This document shows positions 12,328 through 24,534 of a stretch of DNA of 64,000 bases, piece after piece; the first letter of the stretch is position 1; every line of letters begins with the position of its first letter. Origin of the DNA: Hofstenia miamia (lineage: Eukaryota > Xenacoelomorpha > Acoela > Hofsteniidae); contig CABFPE010000075.1 in assembly GCA_900660155.1 (NCBI GenBank), positions 972,427 through 1,036,426 of the forward strand. Direction: 5' to 3'. The position numbers and the translations under genes were made by a program. Under the pieces are notes generated by a model. The model did not search any database. It saw nothing but the letters and a program-made list of their open reading frames with translations, and was not told the DNA's origin.

Positions 12328-12580
12328 CAGTGGCGTGCCCAGGATGAACATGAAAGAATATCCCCCGTCAGGTTTAAAAAATAAATTTATTTTAATTGTT
12401 TAAATAAAAAAAATACAATAAAATATTCAATAAAAATTGAAAACTAAGTCTAGAATTGCAATTTTAGGCTTTATTTTTTCAAAGCTTTCAAAACTTCTGA
12501 AGGGGCTTTGCCCAGCTTTTGTGAGCACTTGATCATAACTGAAATGTCTTCCCCCTCAGAAAATCCTGGGTACGCCTGTG
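12328..12580. mobile_element. hAT-type MITE, ~253 bp
   Basis: Terminal inverted repeats CAGTGGCGTGCCCAGGAT on the left and, inverted from the right, CACAGGCGTACCCAGGAT. This is the CAGnGGCGTACCCAGG terminus seen in many animal hAT families. Flanks AATTTAAT and AATTCAAG match at 6 of 8, a decayed 8-bp duplication. Non-coding. Confidence 0.75.
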
Positions 12581-15500
12581 AATTCAAGCAGAAATATAAA
12601 TTTGCAATCTACTGATAAAAATTTTTTTGATTTTACATTATCAAAAAGTTTTTAACAAATTTACTGAAAAATCTATTTCTTTAAACAATTCAAGTATGAA
12701 TATATTTCATATTCTTCAAACGCGATAAAAATCATAGTCAGTTAAAAATTTTATAAAAGGAGTGGAACTGATTTGCATAATGCTGAATGGACAGTGCAAG
12801 AGATTTTTAAAGCATCCAATCAACGTTAAGCACGTATATGACCTTGCTGTCACTTAAGTAATCGACAACTCTAGAAATTACAATTCACAAAATCTAAAAA
12901 ATCTAAATCTGAAACGATTAACTAACATGTTAGATGTTCCGTCTGAATCAGTTAAGGGTAGCATGGCGATATGCACACCTCCCTACCAGACATGAGCATT
13001 GTGCACAGACTTGGCCCAAGCCCGCGCTGGTCCATTTAAATTAATGTTAACTTGACTAATTTAGTACTCTTGCAAACTTTGTTTCTAATTTTTCAACTTA
13101 CTAGCCTAAATTTGAGTATGTTAGACACTTGTAATAAAATGCAAGTTTTATTTTTTTGCAAAAAATTGTTTATAAATTACATTTCATTCATTGCATTTGT
13201 GCTAATTTGGATGGACTGTTGGTTATTAGCAAAGTATTTTTTTAATCATTTTTTGATAACTTATGCCCACACATGAACAAGGCCTTGGCCATAACCATTT
13301 ATGGTCCAAAAGTATTTACAAAGTTCAAGTATGTTATATTTGCAACTCTATTTGAGTCACTTTATTCTATTTGATTGCAAACGTGAAATGCTAATTATAT
13401 CAATGAAAATTTTGAAAGTTCTCAATTTTCTCTCTATATGTTAAATTGTACAACAGAATTTTGGCAATTTAAAATTTCTTGGTCTTCAGAATGCAAAAAT
13501 ATCTCGTAATTACAAAACCAACCTATTTCTGTCTAATTTTGTCATTGCCCAATAGTTTTTCCAGCAGATGTAGCAGGATACTTTCATATGCAACCTTGTT
13601 GTCAATACTCAAAGTTCACACGAAGAAGATAGGTTTATAAAGTTATCTTGTAAACAATCCCTTGATGTTATCATAGACCTTAGTGTATCTAAGTATCTAT
13701 TAGAAGTAATGTATGTATGATTGTAGTATGTATAATGTAGTTGTATGATTGTGCTTACAAACGTTCTCTTTTGACATGATAGGGGAATTTATTTGGAAAG
13801 CTTCTGCGTGATACAAAAATCGAAAAAAACATGTAGTAGATGACCACGATTAAATAGGGTAACGGATTTAAGATCCAGTCAAACTGACCTAAGATTTTGC
13901 ATTTACATCAATCTAAGGTAAATTACAGCCATTTGAACAGATTTTACAGTATTTCAAAATTGACGGATCCGTAATATTTGACTTAAAGTTCATATTGCAA
14001 AAAATGTTAATCGGGTCAACCCGGGTAACTGGGTAAAAAAATTCAAAATGAACATTGTCGCCGGGTCACCTGATCGTAAAACTTGACCACTTTACAATTC
14101 TGCTGCATAGCCATATATGTATTCATGTAGCTCCCACTAATATTTGACATGCATAATATTTTGCCACAACAACAGATTTTCTAAAATTACCACATCAGAA
14201 TGATCCTTATATATATGTTTATATTATGGATTATTGATGGGTTGATATTTAATATTCTGTCAAACACTCGGTAAGCATACCGCATGTAAATTGGTACTGA
14301 CAAAATGGAATTAGAAATTAGAGAATAATTCATAGAATTCAGTTCCTTCAGTTCCTAACTCTCTTTCAAACATTACAGTGCTTCATTAGTTAGTTTGGAA
14401 CACAAAATTATAAACTTAACCCAATATCTACATGTGTTACATTGAGGTAACAAATGGCTTTACCAACATTGCTAAAATTCATTCTTACCATAGCTAATGT
14501 TCAGATATTGGTGCGGTCGTGCACATGGACGTGTTATCGACATGTCACGAATTAAATGCGGAATAGAAAAAGGAGACAATTCTCTATGTTGTGTGTTTTC
14601 AGATTATTATATCTTCATTACTTCGAGGAAACCATCACAGATGTTGAAAAATTCCTAGTAGAATTATAGCTAATGTATTTTGCTAAATTATAATTAATTA
14701 TAATAATTATTCAATATTAGAAATTCCCAAGCTTTGTATTTTACCAAACAAATATTTTTGCTTACAAGAATTTGCATTTTTCAAAACGAGGTAACAGGTA
14801 TTTTAGTCAAGTCTTTTTCTAGATAATCTTAATTCATTTTAGTTTTGCATTCTTTGAATTTAACAATTTTCTAAAAACCGAACGTGTTACAACAAAATGC
14901 TTGTTAAATGAAAAAATTGTATAACTTCGACACTGCCTTGTAGATTTCTTCTAGGTATATCCCATAATCGTTATTGATATACTAATTGATGAATACTGAA
15001 CATGCAATATGATCTCTTAGAAACTTCATTACTTAATTGCAATTAGTAGATTAGAGAAGGTTGGAAAAACAATATATTAATTTGTTATAATGCTGATGAA
15101 TTCAAGAGATAGTAATAATGAAATCAAATATCATGCATATCAATCTGAAGAAATAATCCCATTTGAAACATACCTTTTATAATTTCATTATATTTGATAA
15201 AAGAGTATAAACTGTCTTATAAAAAAAATTAGTGTTAAAACTAGTATTGATTAAACCTCCGAAAGTGTGAACAGCTGTTGAGAATTCTTTTAATTAATCT
15301 AATTAGCATATCTATTGTTACTTAGAGAAATGTTGTTCATAATTAATACTGCGCAAAACTAATGTATATTAATATAGCAAATTGTAGAATTTTCTCTGAA
15401 AATTTCATTGAAACAGAAAAAGGAGAAAAATATATTGACAATTTTGTGATAAAATTATTAAATTATCATTGGGATATTTAATAACATAAGTGAACAAACA

Positions 15501-15899
15501 CCAATAAAATTGAAGCTTCATTATTCTTCTTGTGCAGGTATATACTGCTGTATTCTCTTTGGTACACTGAATTCTTGTTCCCTACAATACAGTAAGAGGT
15601 CTCAAATCGGCAGAATTAACATTTATAAATATTATTAATGTTGTAGCATTCATAATATGCATTGAATTTGTGATTAACCTTTAATAATCACATTTAGTGA
15701 TATTTTCTATAAGAAAGTAAGCACTTATAACTCAGAAGTAATAAAGATATTGGAAATCTGAAACCAATAGAGAACATGGTTGTAATATTTACAAAAACAA
15801 AATATTTGAGCTTAGTTGTTCTGGCACCTTATTATTCAAACATTATCAAAAGCACTAGAAGCATTTCAATATTGGGTGGGTAAGATTTCTATCTGGGTA
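12581..15899. other. AT-rich intergenic DNA with small GC-rich blips
   Basis: No gene recognised. GC-rich patches at 12960-13035 and 13855-14090 (including CGGGTCAACCCGGGTAAC) resemble the pentameric subterminal motifs of the hAT elements elsewhere in this window, but ends and duplications were not found. Confidence 0.45.
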
Positions 15900-17639
15900 A
15901 AATGACAACACAATAAATCAAGGGGCAATATTTTGTTAATTTTTCAGTGCAAAACTGCTTTTCCTACTTTATAGAAACATTAACACATACATTCTTTCTG
16001 ATCTACTCACAATAGATTTATATTTTCATTGAAAACATTTTTTTATTAAAGGTATATCATCAGTGTGTGCAACAAATGTAATGACTATTTACAACAAAGT
16101 TTCTATGGTCACAACTGCAGACATTGTCATTCAAAATTACTTTCATATCTATCAAATCAACAATCTCTGGATACATGGGTTATTCTCAATTGAGTAATGA
16201 GTGCTCACAAATAAGTCATTAATCACCATAGTAACAGAACTAAGTGAATAACCTGTGATACCATCACTCTTGCATCATTTTTCCCAATAACAAACAGATA
16301 AGGCACTATCAGTTTCCTTTTACCTTAAAAATAGCATTAAGGACTGCACTTGAGATTTGAGTTGTGGTACATTAATGCTGTTGTCATACTGTCTAGACCC
16401 CAGCTCATTCTCTGAATCATCTAACTGTTTGCCATTCCAACAATTAACTATGATATTTTTAGCATCAATGAGAACAGGCAGTACTTTGCCAGAAATTTTC
16501 TTCTCCAGACAGTTTACTGCATTGTAGAACACTGCATAGTAATCTGCTTAATGCTTTTCTTCTGGTATTGTGAATTGGTAAGGCTCCAATAACTGTAATC
16601 AATTTGTAGCATGCGCATTTCTTGGTTGCTCAAACAGCATTCAACTTGTTCACCAATTTTCTCACATTTGATTGAAGGCATCATCTATGTGGGGCCTCCT
16701 TTCTTCCATAGAATGGTATCCTATTATCTTAATAGGTTTGTACCTCTTTACCAATTTTGTAGTTATTGGGAGTGCCCTATGCTAAAATAATCCATTATTA
16801 GAATTTCCACTTTCTTTGTAGGATTAAGTACTGGAATGTAAGCAACACAGTCATTGACATTGCATATACTACTGGGTATTGTTATATGCTTCAGGTTTAT
16901 CCTTTTATGTGCATTATCATAATTTGCAATTTAGACTCATTTATTTTGATTAATATCATTTGAGACTTGTCAATTTGAAATTTGAAGTATTGTTGCTGTC
17001 TTGTCAGCAAATTTTGGCAGGAGTTTGCAATTTGATTTAGATCTGTTGGCTGAAATCTCTTGCAGACCCTCAATTGGAATTTTTATTTTGCAGTTCTTTG
17101 TTGTGTATTTCTTCATGGCTGAAGCATCTCAATTTCAATAAGAAAGGCTGTCTCTTTTGACCCATATTTGACTACAGGGTTATTATTCACCCCAATAAAA
17201 AGAGTGCAATTGATAATGCCCTTTTTCCTTAATTATTTGTTTACCTTTCAATACTTTTTATTGCTTCAGGTATCATTCTGGCAGCTTCAACAAGTAGAAC
17301 TTCTTATTAAGACAAGGCACTTTTATCACAGTTCAAGATAGTTAAAATTAATTTGCCATTGACTACATAGGATTCAAAATTTTTATATTTTGATACCCTG
17401 AATTACTTTGCATAAAAGGGAGCTTTATTTCCATTAATAAATTTTTGGAAACATGAGAACAATCTAACAGTAATATTATTTAATATTATAAAGGGTGATG
17501 AACCACCCCATTGTCAAATACATCACCATTTGATTTTTATCACTTTAGACATTTACCTCTCCAACCATTGAAAAATATACCTGATAAGTGAGAGAAATCC
17601 ACTAATTATTGTGCTTCTAATATCTTCATCCTCCCTCCT

Positions 17640-18130
17640 GACACTCAAAAATTTGAAATGTCTGGTGATGACAGTGGAGAAGAAGACAATGTGGCTATCA
17701 ATAACTTACTTTCTGTGTTTAGTTGGAGAGCATGGCTGAGACTGACATATATGTGTACCTTGATGACTGTGATGAGGTTGTAATTTGGATAATTACAGTA
17801 AAATCCCTTCCAACTTATTTCACAAGTATGATAAAGCTCACCTACCAGATTGGGTTGCTGAGCCATATTGGACTTCTATGAGTCTTTTCAAACAGCTATT
17901 TGATAGATGCATTTACTTGATTTTCAAGTGTTGTCAGAAGTACTCAAGTTCTAAGAGCATCCAAAATTTGGAATCTGAAAAGAATGGAGCAAAACCCTTT
18001 TTAAGTGCTATTATTAAGTGGATACACATCAGTCTATAATGAATACTATACTGGGACAAGAACTACGATATGCAAATTGGAATCCTTGGAGCAATTTCTG
18101 AAATTTTTATATTTGAAAAATGAAAATTGC
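17640..18130 (+). pseudogene. possible piggyBac-like transposase N-terminal fragment
   Basis: On the plus strand an acidic start (MSGDDSGEEDN, about 17658) is followed after frame changes by 17785-18039 (SLFKQLFDRCIYLIFKCCQK, then KPFLSAIIKWIHISL) and by YNEYYTGTRT past a stop. The order acidic N-terminus, LF..LFD...., then a FL.I.I block recalls piggyBac/PGBD transposases, but the conserved catalytic Asp region was not found. Minus-strand frames overlap it. Treat the assignment as a weak hypothesis. Confidence 0.25.
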
Positions 18131-18452
18131 AAAGCTTAATATACAATGCTTAAGAAAGTTTGACCATATATCATACTAAATCTTTTCTACCCACCTAGTC
18201 TTATATTTATAAAAGGAAATTAAATTTTCATTTAATTTAATGATGTTCTTAGCAAAAGCATTCACACACTGATAACATTCCAAAAATCATTACCCATTGT
18301 CAGGTCATATTCTAGCATGTTGAGTTTTGTCAATCACAATTAATGGTTGCAGAAACTTTGTGTTGCATATTGCTATTGGTACATCCTTCAGCATGTGAAT
18401 TTCCACCATATCTTCTTTGTTGTTTTTTGGTCAATCATATTGTCATAAGGAT

Positions 18453-18669
18453 CAGGGGCATATGCAGGATTTTCTGATGGGGGACATCATTGTCAGTACC
18501 TAATTTTTGAAAATATTGATAAAATAGACCCTACAAAATGCATTTCACAATCCTAAATTTTAAATTTTTCATTTTTTTACGAATTTTTTTTTGATTTATC
18601 CAGTCAAAATCAAATTTGAAAACCTGACAGAGGGGACATTCCACCATGTCCCCCCTGTGTATACCACTG
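18453..18669. mobile_element. hAT-type MITE, 217 bp, with perfect 8-bp target duplication
   Basis: Left end CAGGGGCATATGCAGGATTT; the right end read inverted is CAGTGGTATACACAGGGGGG, giving a ~15-bp imperfect terminal inverted repeat. The element is flanked on both sides by ATAAGGAT (18445-18452 and 18670-18677), an exact 8-bp target duplication that places it in the hAT group. It is inserted in the CpG-poor block and contains no transposase. Confidence 0.88.
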
Positions 18670-21089
18670 ATAAGGATTGGAATAAGTTGACATATATATC
18701 TTATCATTGCTTTCAAGCAGTTGCTTGGAATTTACTGCTTCTTCAATGATCACACAGCTATCATCTGTTGCATTGACTTAATTTTCAACTGCAATGCAAG
18801 TAATCAGGTAATACATGACAAATATTTGAAAACAAATTAAATTGAAAGGAATTATTAATATTAGCAATCATGGTCATAATATGGCATATCTTGGACATGC
18901 AGGTATAGATCCTTTCTCTTTTGCTTTAAATTTGTTCATCAAGATCATTTTATATTGGTTGTGGATGATATCTGACTCATAAAACTGTTTGAAGGCATCA
19001 ATCAAGAAATTGTATAAATGCTTGAGTGTAATATCTATTACAATATTGTTAAGCATTGTCTGTCAAACATAAAAGGAATCTTTCTGCTGTAGTGAACTCA
19101 AAATTAATTATCCATTTTGAAATGTTGGTTTGGATAGATAAACTTTTCCTTTGAATTTTTATAGCTGAGTTACATAGCATTGGTGCACTCTAAGCCCTCA
19201 GAGAATATAGACTTCAAATTTAGGTCTCTGTTCTACTCTTAATTTGGACAGTAATGTTTGCAATTTGTTATCATGTATTTGATCCACTTTTTCAAACATT
19301 GATATTGCTAAATACTCTTTGCTTAGTGATTAATCATGTTTTTAACTGGCTACTGATTCAGTTTCTAGTATTTTAACTGGAGATTGTCTTACTGAAGCTG
19401 GTGGTTCATCTTAGGTTATTATCTTCAGATGTTCTCATTTTAATGTGATTAAGTCAAGAAAGCACCTATATAATATCTCAATTTTTCTCTGATTTTCTAC
19501 ATTGTTTCTTTTTGCTCTGGAACCTGCTTTAATAATAGATTATTCTGTTGTCACTGATCTGCATTCTGTTACTTCAGTTTATTTATCATTACATCTAGGC
19601 ACTGGTTAATCAATCTAAGTGTGGATACTACCTTCTCATTTTCAGAATTATCTTTGGATGTATTAGTCTGATTCTCATTCTTACATCACAAGCTTGAATT
19701 CTGGGCTCTGAATTTCATGTGTTGTGTTGCTTGCTAAGATTATTTTGATATCTAGTTTCATGTTTTTTATTCTTCTGAATTGGAATGTGAATTGTCTTTT
19801 CCTAATTTTAATTATTTGTAAATTACAGGCATTCATTTCTTTGTTTAAGTGCTTCTGAATATTTTCTGAGCTTGTTGTAGCAAAGCAACATTTCTTTTAG
19901 AATCTAGTAATATCTAGTTTATGATGAGGAAGTTTGTAGTCTGTTTTTGAAATAAGTCTTTAGAATGATGCAACCAACATTAAGCTAATACTATTCAGTA
20001 ATACCTTTGCTGTTCTTTGTCTAACTTTTCCACCTTTGAAATCAAAATATTCTTTGAAGTTTTCAACATATTTGAGGTGTGGTTAATGTCTTTTATTTCA
20101 ATATCCTTTTTGATTGATTTATTGTTCCTGTGATGATAACTTCTTAGCTCATTTGTACAGATCAAGTTAAAGCTGTGGTAGCCACCACATAATGGCATGT
20201 ACTTGTTACATGAGCTTGAAAATCATCATAGTAGTTGCCAGGCTAGCAAACATGACTGTTGTATTCTCACATAACATCTGATTTCTTGTAAAGAATGCCC
20301 TAATTTGCTCTTATATGCCACTTATTAACCACTTAACCTAACTTGATGTATTTGTGGCCTTAATATTAAAAGCATCAAGCACTTTGTTCACTTAAAGAAC
20401 TATGCTATTCACTCACAACAACTGCAGTAAAATAATTTTTTTCAATACATTCTTTTTACTATTAAACAAGGAATATTTTTATTTAAAAATGTTAAGCTTT
20501 TTGCAATAACAATTTGTTATTGTTACTGTTTAATTATCAAAACAATTCTAAGATGAACAGTTAGTGCTTCTAGTGTTAAAGGAAATGAAGTATGCAGCAA
20601 GGTGTTACAAAGTTTTTTAAAGAAGGAAGCTAGTTTCCCTTTTCTCCCTTAAGCTCTGATTTAGTTATTATCATAAACTGTAGTGGGTCATAATTCCCTG
20701 CATGTAATTTTATGGGTTGATTAGTATAACAAAACATATGAAACTTTGCTTAGCTGACATTAGAAGCTTACTTAATCTAGAAAACTTTTTAAATGCCCTT
20801 CTTGTTTTATTCACAACTGCTTGTTTGGTAATCAGTATTAAAAATGCCCTAACAGAGTGAATCAATGAACTATTAGTACACTATGACTGAATGTAAAATT
20901 CTGGTTCAGTCTTTGGTATAACTAATAAATTCTTAGCTTAATAGTTCTCACCAACTTTACAACTTTTTTAACAACATGATTACAGAAAACTCTTGAAGAA
21001 AGAAGTTGGCATCCCTTTACAGATAAAAGTAAAGTAAAAACAATACTGTCCAACTACTTAGTAACAAGTGTAGAGTCACTTGTGGTCAT

Positions 21090-21606
21090 TGTGCCCACTT
21101 AATTTTTGAAATTTTCAGTGATCTCAGTATGATGTACTTTTATATCTGAGCATGAAGCAAAAGTAATGTCCCCTTGATTGGTGCTAACATGTTATTACTC
21201 AATTTAATTTGCAAGGGAAAATGCAATGTTTAAGTTTGTAAACAAGACAGGTAAAAATCATGATTTTGTATAAATATGAGAGCAACTGTAGGGATTGATC
21301 AATAGAGTTTAACTCACTTAAAACTCAGTTTGCTTTTTCTTTACCATTATCTCTGGTTTTACATTATGTTGATAATAATAATTGTGTAAGTTTCCAGCAA
21401 CCATTTGAGAGTCACTCTTCTGTGCTGGGTCGACAAATAGCACTCAGACAGTTAGAGCCCAAATCAAGGACAGCATTAAGTTATTACTATGGTTACGTGT
21501 AGATATAATAAACCTCTTGTTTGAATTCAACATGGACATGCACTTATAATTTCTTATACTGTGATGGTAATATACCATTGGTTAGCACTTATGCATGGCA
21601 ATTACA
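21090..21606 (+). repeat. 5' LTR of the gypsy element
   Basis: Matches 28726-29241 along its whole length with about 30 scattered differences. It carries a TATAAATA box at 21269-21276 followed by the likely transcription start region, so U3 is about 200 bases. Confidence 0.9.
21269..21276 (+). promoter_or_regulatory. TATA box of the 5' LTR
   Basis: TATAAATA lies ~180 bases into the LTR and is conserved exactly in the 3' LTR at 28905-28912. It is the probable core promoter of the element when it was active. Confidence 0.6.
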
Positions 21607-22259
21607 TGCTATTATTTAGTGAGCTGAGAGATAAGAAAACAACTGAGAGGTTTATCATGTATTGAGCTAGACAATAAATTATGAGGCAAATAGTGTTGGA
21701 TGGTTTATTCAAGTTTATGAGCTTCTCTCTTTTGGATAGCACTTTGGCTGGAAGCCATACAAATTAGCCATCCTGGATGTTTTCTTTCTAAGCAGTTACT
21801 AGTTACATGGATGAATTACCAATGTTTTCTATGTGTTTATTACTTGTTAGAATCAGGGCTCCTCTGAGATGGTCAATCTTGTAACCTTCTGCCATGACAT
21901 TAAGTTTCCCAGTGCTGTTCTAGTTCCAGCACCTGATTCTACATGCTGACCCTGACATGATCCTGAACTGTCACCCAAGGTTCTAAATTTGTTTTTCTTA
22001 TTTTGTCTTTGTGTTGTTACATGTTGGATTTATTACCAAGTACTACTGTGTCTGTACCAATTTGGTGTTGCTGCTGTTCTGTTAACTATTGTTGTCATAT
22101 TAGTTGGGAGTGCTCCCAAATTTTGATGGATTTTTCTAATAATTTTTACTTTCTTCCTTGTATTCTAGTCATACTGTTGTTTTTTCTCCTTGTGGGACTC
22201 CCTTGTGGAGTATCCCCTGCACAAGCATTGGTAGCCTGAATGTTACCCTTGTGCCATTG

Positions 22260-23725
22260 GATCATTAGTGAATTTGTCTTTACCTACTTCCACCAGCCAA
22301 ACTTCTCCCATGAATCACCATCAGATGCTAGACACTCTTAATGCTCCACCAATTCCTGCTCATTCTTCCAGAGACCCAATGCAACAATTGGATGCTCAGA
22401 CCCTCAAAATTAAAAGTCTAAAACAGTATCTGTCTCAGCAAGTGGCCATGAGAATTGAAAGCAAAAGATGTATTGAATCTTTGCAAGCTGAGCTAAACAC
22501 TCAGCATGTTGAGTATCAATGCATGGAAGGGAAAATGTTGGAAGCAATCATAGCATTAGAACTTCAAATTAGTCAAATTAGTGTGCTTAACCCTACAGTC
22601 AATGTTACATCTCTCAAAGTTCCACTAGTTATATTACTTGTGGTGTATTAGATGAGGTCTTAGATGCCTTTAGTGAAAAGTTAACTAATCAATTTGCTCA
22701 GATGCTATCCTCCCAATGAGATTGTCAACCACTGCTCTATGAAACTTCTGTGACACCCCAGTCTGCCTCATTGGCTACATCAATTGTAAATTGTAATCCT
22801 ACCTTTACACAATTGTCTATGACTCCTGTGTCAACTTTGTCCATAGTGGCCATGCTGATTCACCTCCATGGGTTGCATCAAATTTTAATGGCTCCTATTA
22901 ATACTATGGTTGTACCTATGATTGCTGAGCCTATCATATCTGGAAGTCCCCAACTCAGTACACCTATTGGGTCCATGATGAATAGCTGGCCATAGTTTAC
23001 TAAGTTTATTCTTCCTCTGGAACCCAGTAGTTGACAAGAAATTTCTTAAAAAGCACTTGGAGTTTTCAAAGTTCATTAGTCATAATGAAAAAGTATCAAA
23101 TTCTTTTGATGAATGGTTTTTTCTGTTCAAACTAACAATGAAACAATATTGTAATATGCAAGACATTGCTGTATCCCAGTTTCCATTGTATCTCCAAGGT
23201 TTGGCTTACAACAAATATATGATGCTAGATTGTGAAACCAAAACCAATTATCAATTGCTCATGGGTTATTTTGAAGTTAACACATAAAGCACCAATATAA
23301 GAATCTGCTGTGTGAGATGTCTTTTAAAAAGGGTGACAATGTCAGCAATTACATCACCCAAGTAGAATGATTGTTTCATTTCAGCAACTTGTCCCCTAAA
23401 TATTCCAGGCATGATCTCTTTTCATATCTTTGTCACAGTTTCCCTCAGTATATTTGTAGTCATCTAGAGTGGAAGTGCAACCCCTGAAGATGATCTTCAT
23501 ACTATAATTTGAAAAGCTATTAGCATGGTCTACTTAATCCATAACTTGACTCAGATCAATCAGGATGTTAGTGGAATGAAAATGAAGTCTGAGCTTGGTA
23601 ATTTTAAGTTAAAGGAGAGTCTATCTAGTGCTCCTCCCCTGAAGAAAGACTTTGACCCTTCTGCAGTCCTGTGTTTATCAATGTAAACAAAAGGGCCATC
23701 TGAGAACTAATTGTAGTACTGCCAT
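22260..23725 (+). pseudogene. gypsy gag region (coiled coil, capsid-like, zinc knuckle)
   Basis: A 127-codon frame at 22268-22651 has a Ser/Thr/Pro-rich start, then a heptad-like segment (about residues 35-95; IKSLKQYLSQQVAMRIES) consistent with a coiled coil. A capsid-type segment follows at 23057-23287 (FDEWFFLFKLTMKQYC, VSQFPLYLQGLAYNKYM), matching the usual retrotransposon gag pattern of EW..F...and LPLYL+G.A. A knuckle-like cluster (QCKQKGHLRTNC, about 23680-23714) ends it. The frames are separated by stops and shifts. Gag would have packaged the element RNA in the cytoplasm. Confidence 0.7.
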
Positions 23726-23879
23726 TCAAATAATGGCTGACAGAGTTGGGTTTTTGATTGACAAACCCAAAACTAACAATGATATCATTGATCTCATCAA
23801 GCCTTTAAACTAGCTGGAGTGCTGCCTTCTGACAACTGAGCACAGGACCTTCTTATGATCACCAACATGATGAAAAAGA

Positions 23880-24290
23880 ATGTGATTCCTGTTGAAGTTA
23901 ATGGAAGCTTAGTGCATGTGACCATGGACACCAGGGCATCAGCCTTGATCATTAGCAATTAATGGCATTGGACCCTTCAGTCATTCATTTGATCAATGGT
24001 TCAGGGAACAAGACTCCCTCAAAGGAAGAGTCTGTGATGTAGAAATTAGAACCAACCAATAACTTTTTCAAATAGATTTAGTTGTGGTAGATATTTACAA
24101 CCAACCACTGCCATATGACATAATTTTAGGAAGTGATTTCCTAGAATGTAATGTGTTTGTGATAGATTATGGAAATAATACAATATCAATTAAAGATCAC
24201 AAAGTCATGCAATTAACTGCTATTCCTGAGAAGGAAATTTCCTTCCAGTTCACTGAGCCTGCCATCCTTGAAGTGTGACACTGGACAAGA
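23880..24290 (+). pseudogene. gypsy aspartic protease remnant
   Basis: The segment VEVNGSLVHVTMDTRAS is the retropepsin active-site region, where the family has D-T/S-G-A; here the third residue is Arg (codon AGG, 23933-23935). A later block at 24084-24278 (LPYDIILGSDFLECN) matches the hydrophobic-hydrophobic-Gly segment near the protease C-terminus. A stop (TAA) lies between. The Gly-to-Arg change alone should abolish catalysis. Confidence 0.7.
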
Positions 24291-24534
24291 GCCATGGTAT
24301 TCACAGACAGCCACTACAGTGGTGACATTTTGATTTCTGGGAAAAAAGGGAGCTACCATAAATGTGTTAATTTTTCACCTGTTTTATATCATGTAAAGAA
24401 TGGGAAGACTTATATTACAATTCTAAACAGCTCCAAGTTTCCCATCTGCTTCAACATGTCACAACTGGAAATTGTCACTATTCCTGTTTAAATAGAAAAT
24501 ATGAACACAGCCTGTTTATCAATCTGTTACTAGC

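Larger units (their letters stand above)
15900..20600. other. unidentified CpG-poor decayed element
   Basis: This 4.7 kb has almost no CpG and a different texture from its left flank. Short protein-like frames occur mainly on the minus strand: 16320-16532 (SGKVLPVLIDAKNIIVNCWN), about 16840-16930 (HITIPSSICNVNDCVAYIPV), about 17080-17220 (NCTLFIGVNNNPVVKYGSK), 18874-19056 and 19995-20198. They are separated by stops and frameshifts, as in a decayed multi-domain element. I recognise none of these peptides. The shared CpG depletion suggests the same history as the adjacent gypsy element. Confidence 0.4.

Noticed and set aside
17645-17866. Minus-strand frame MAQQPNLVGELYHTCE... as a gene
   Set aside because: It overlaps the more plausible plus-strand transposase-like frame and has no recognisable motif.
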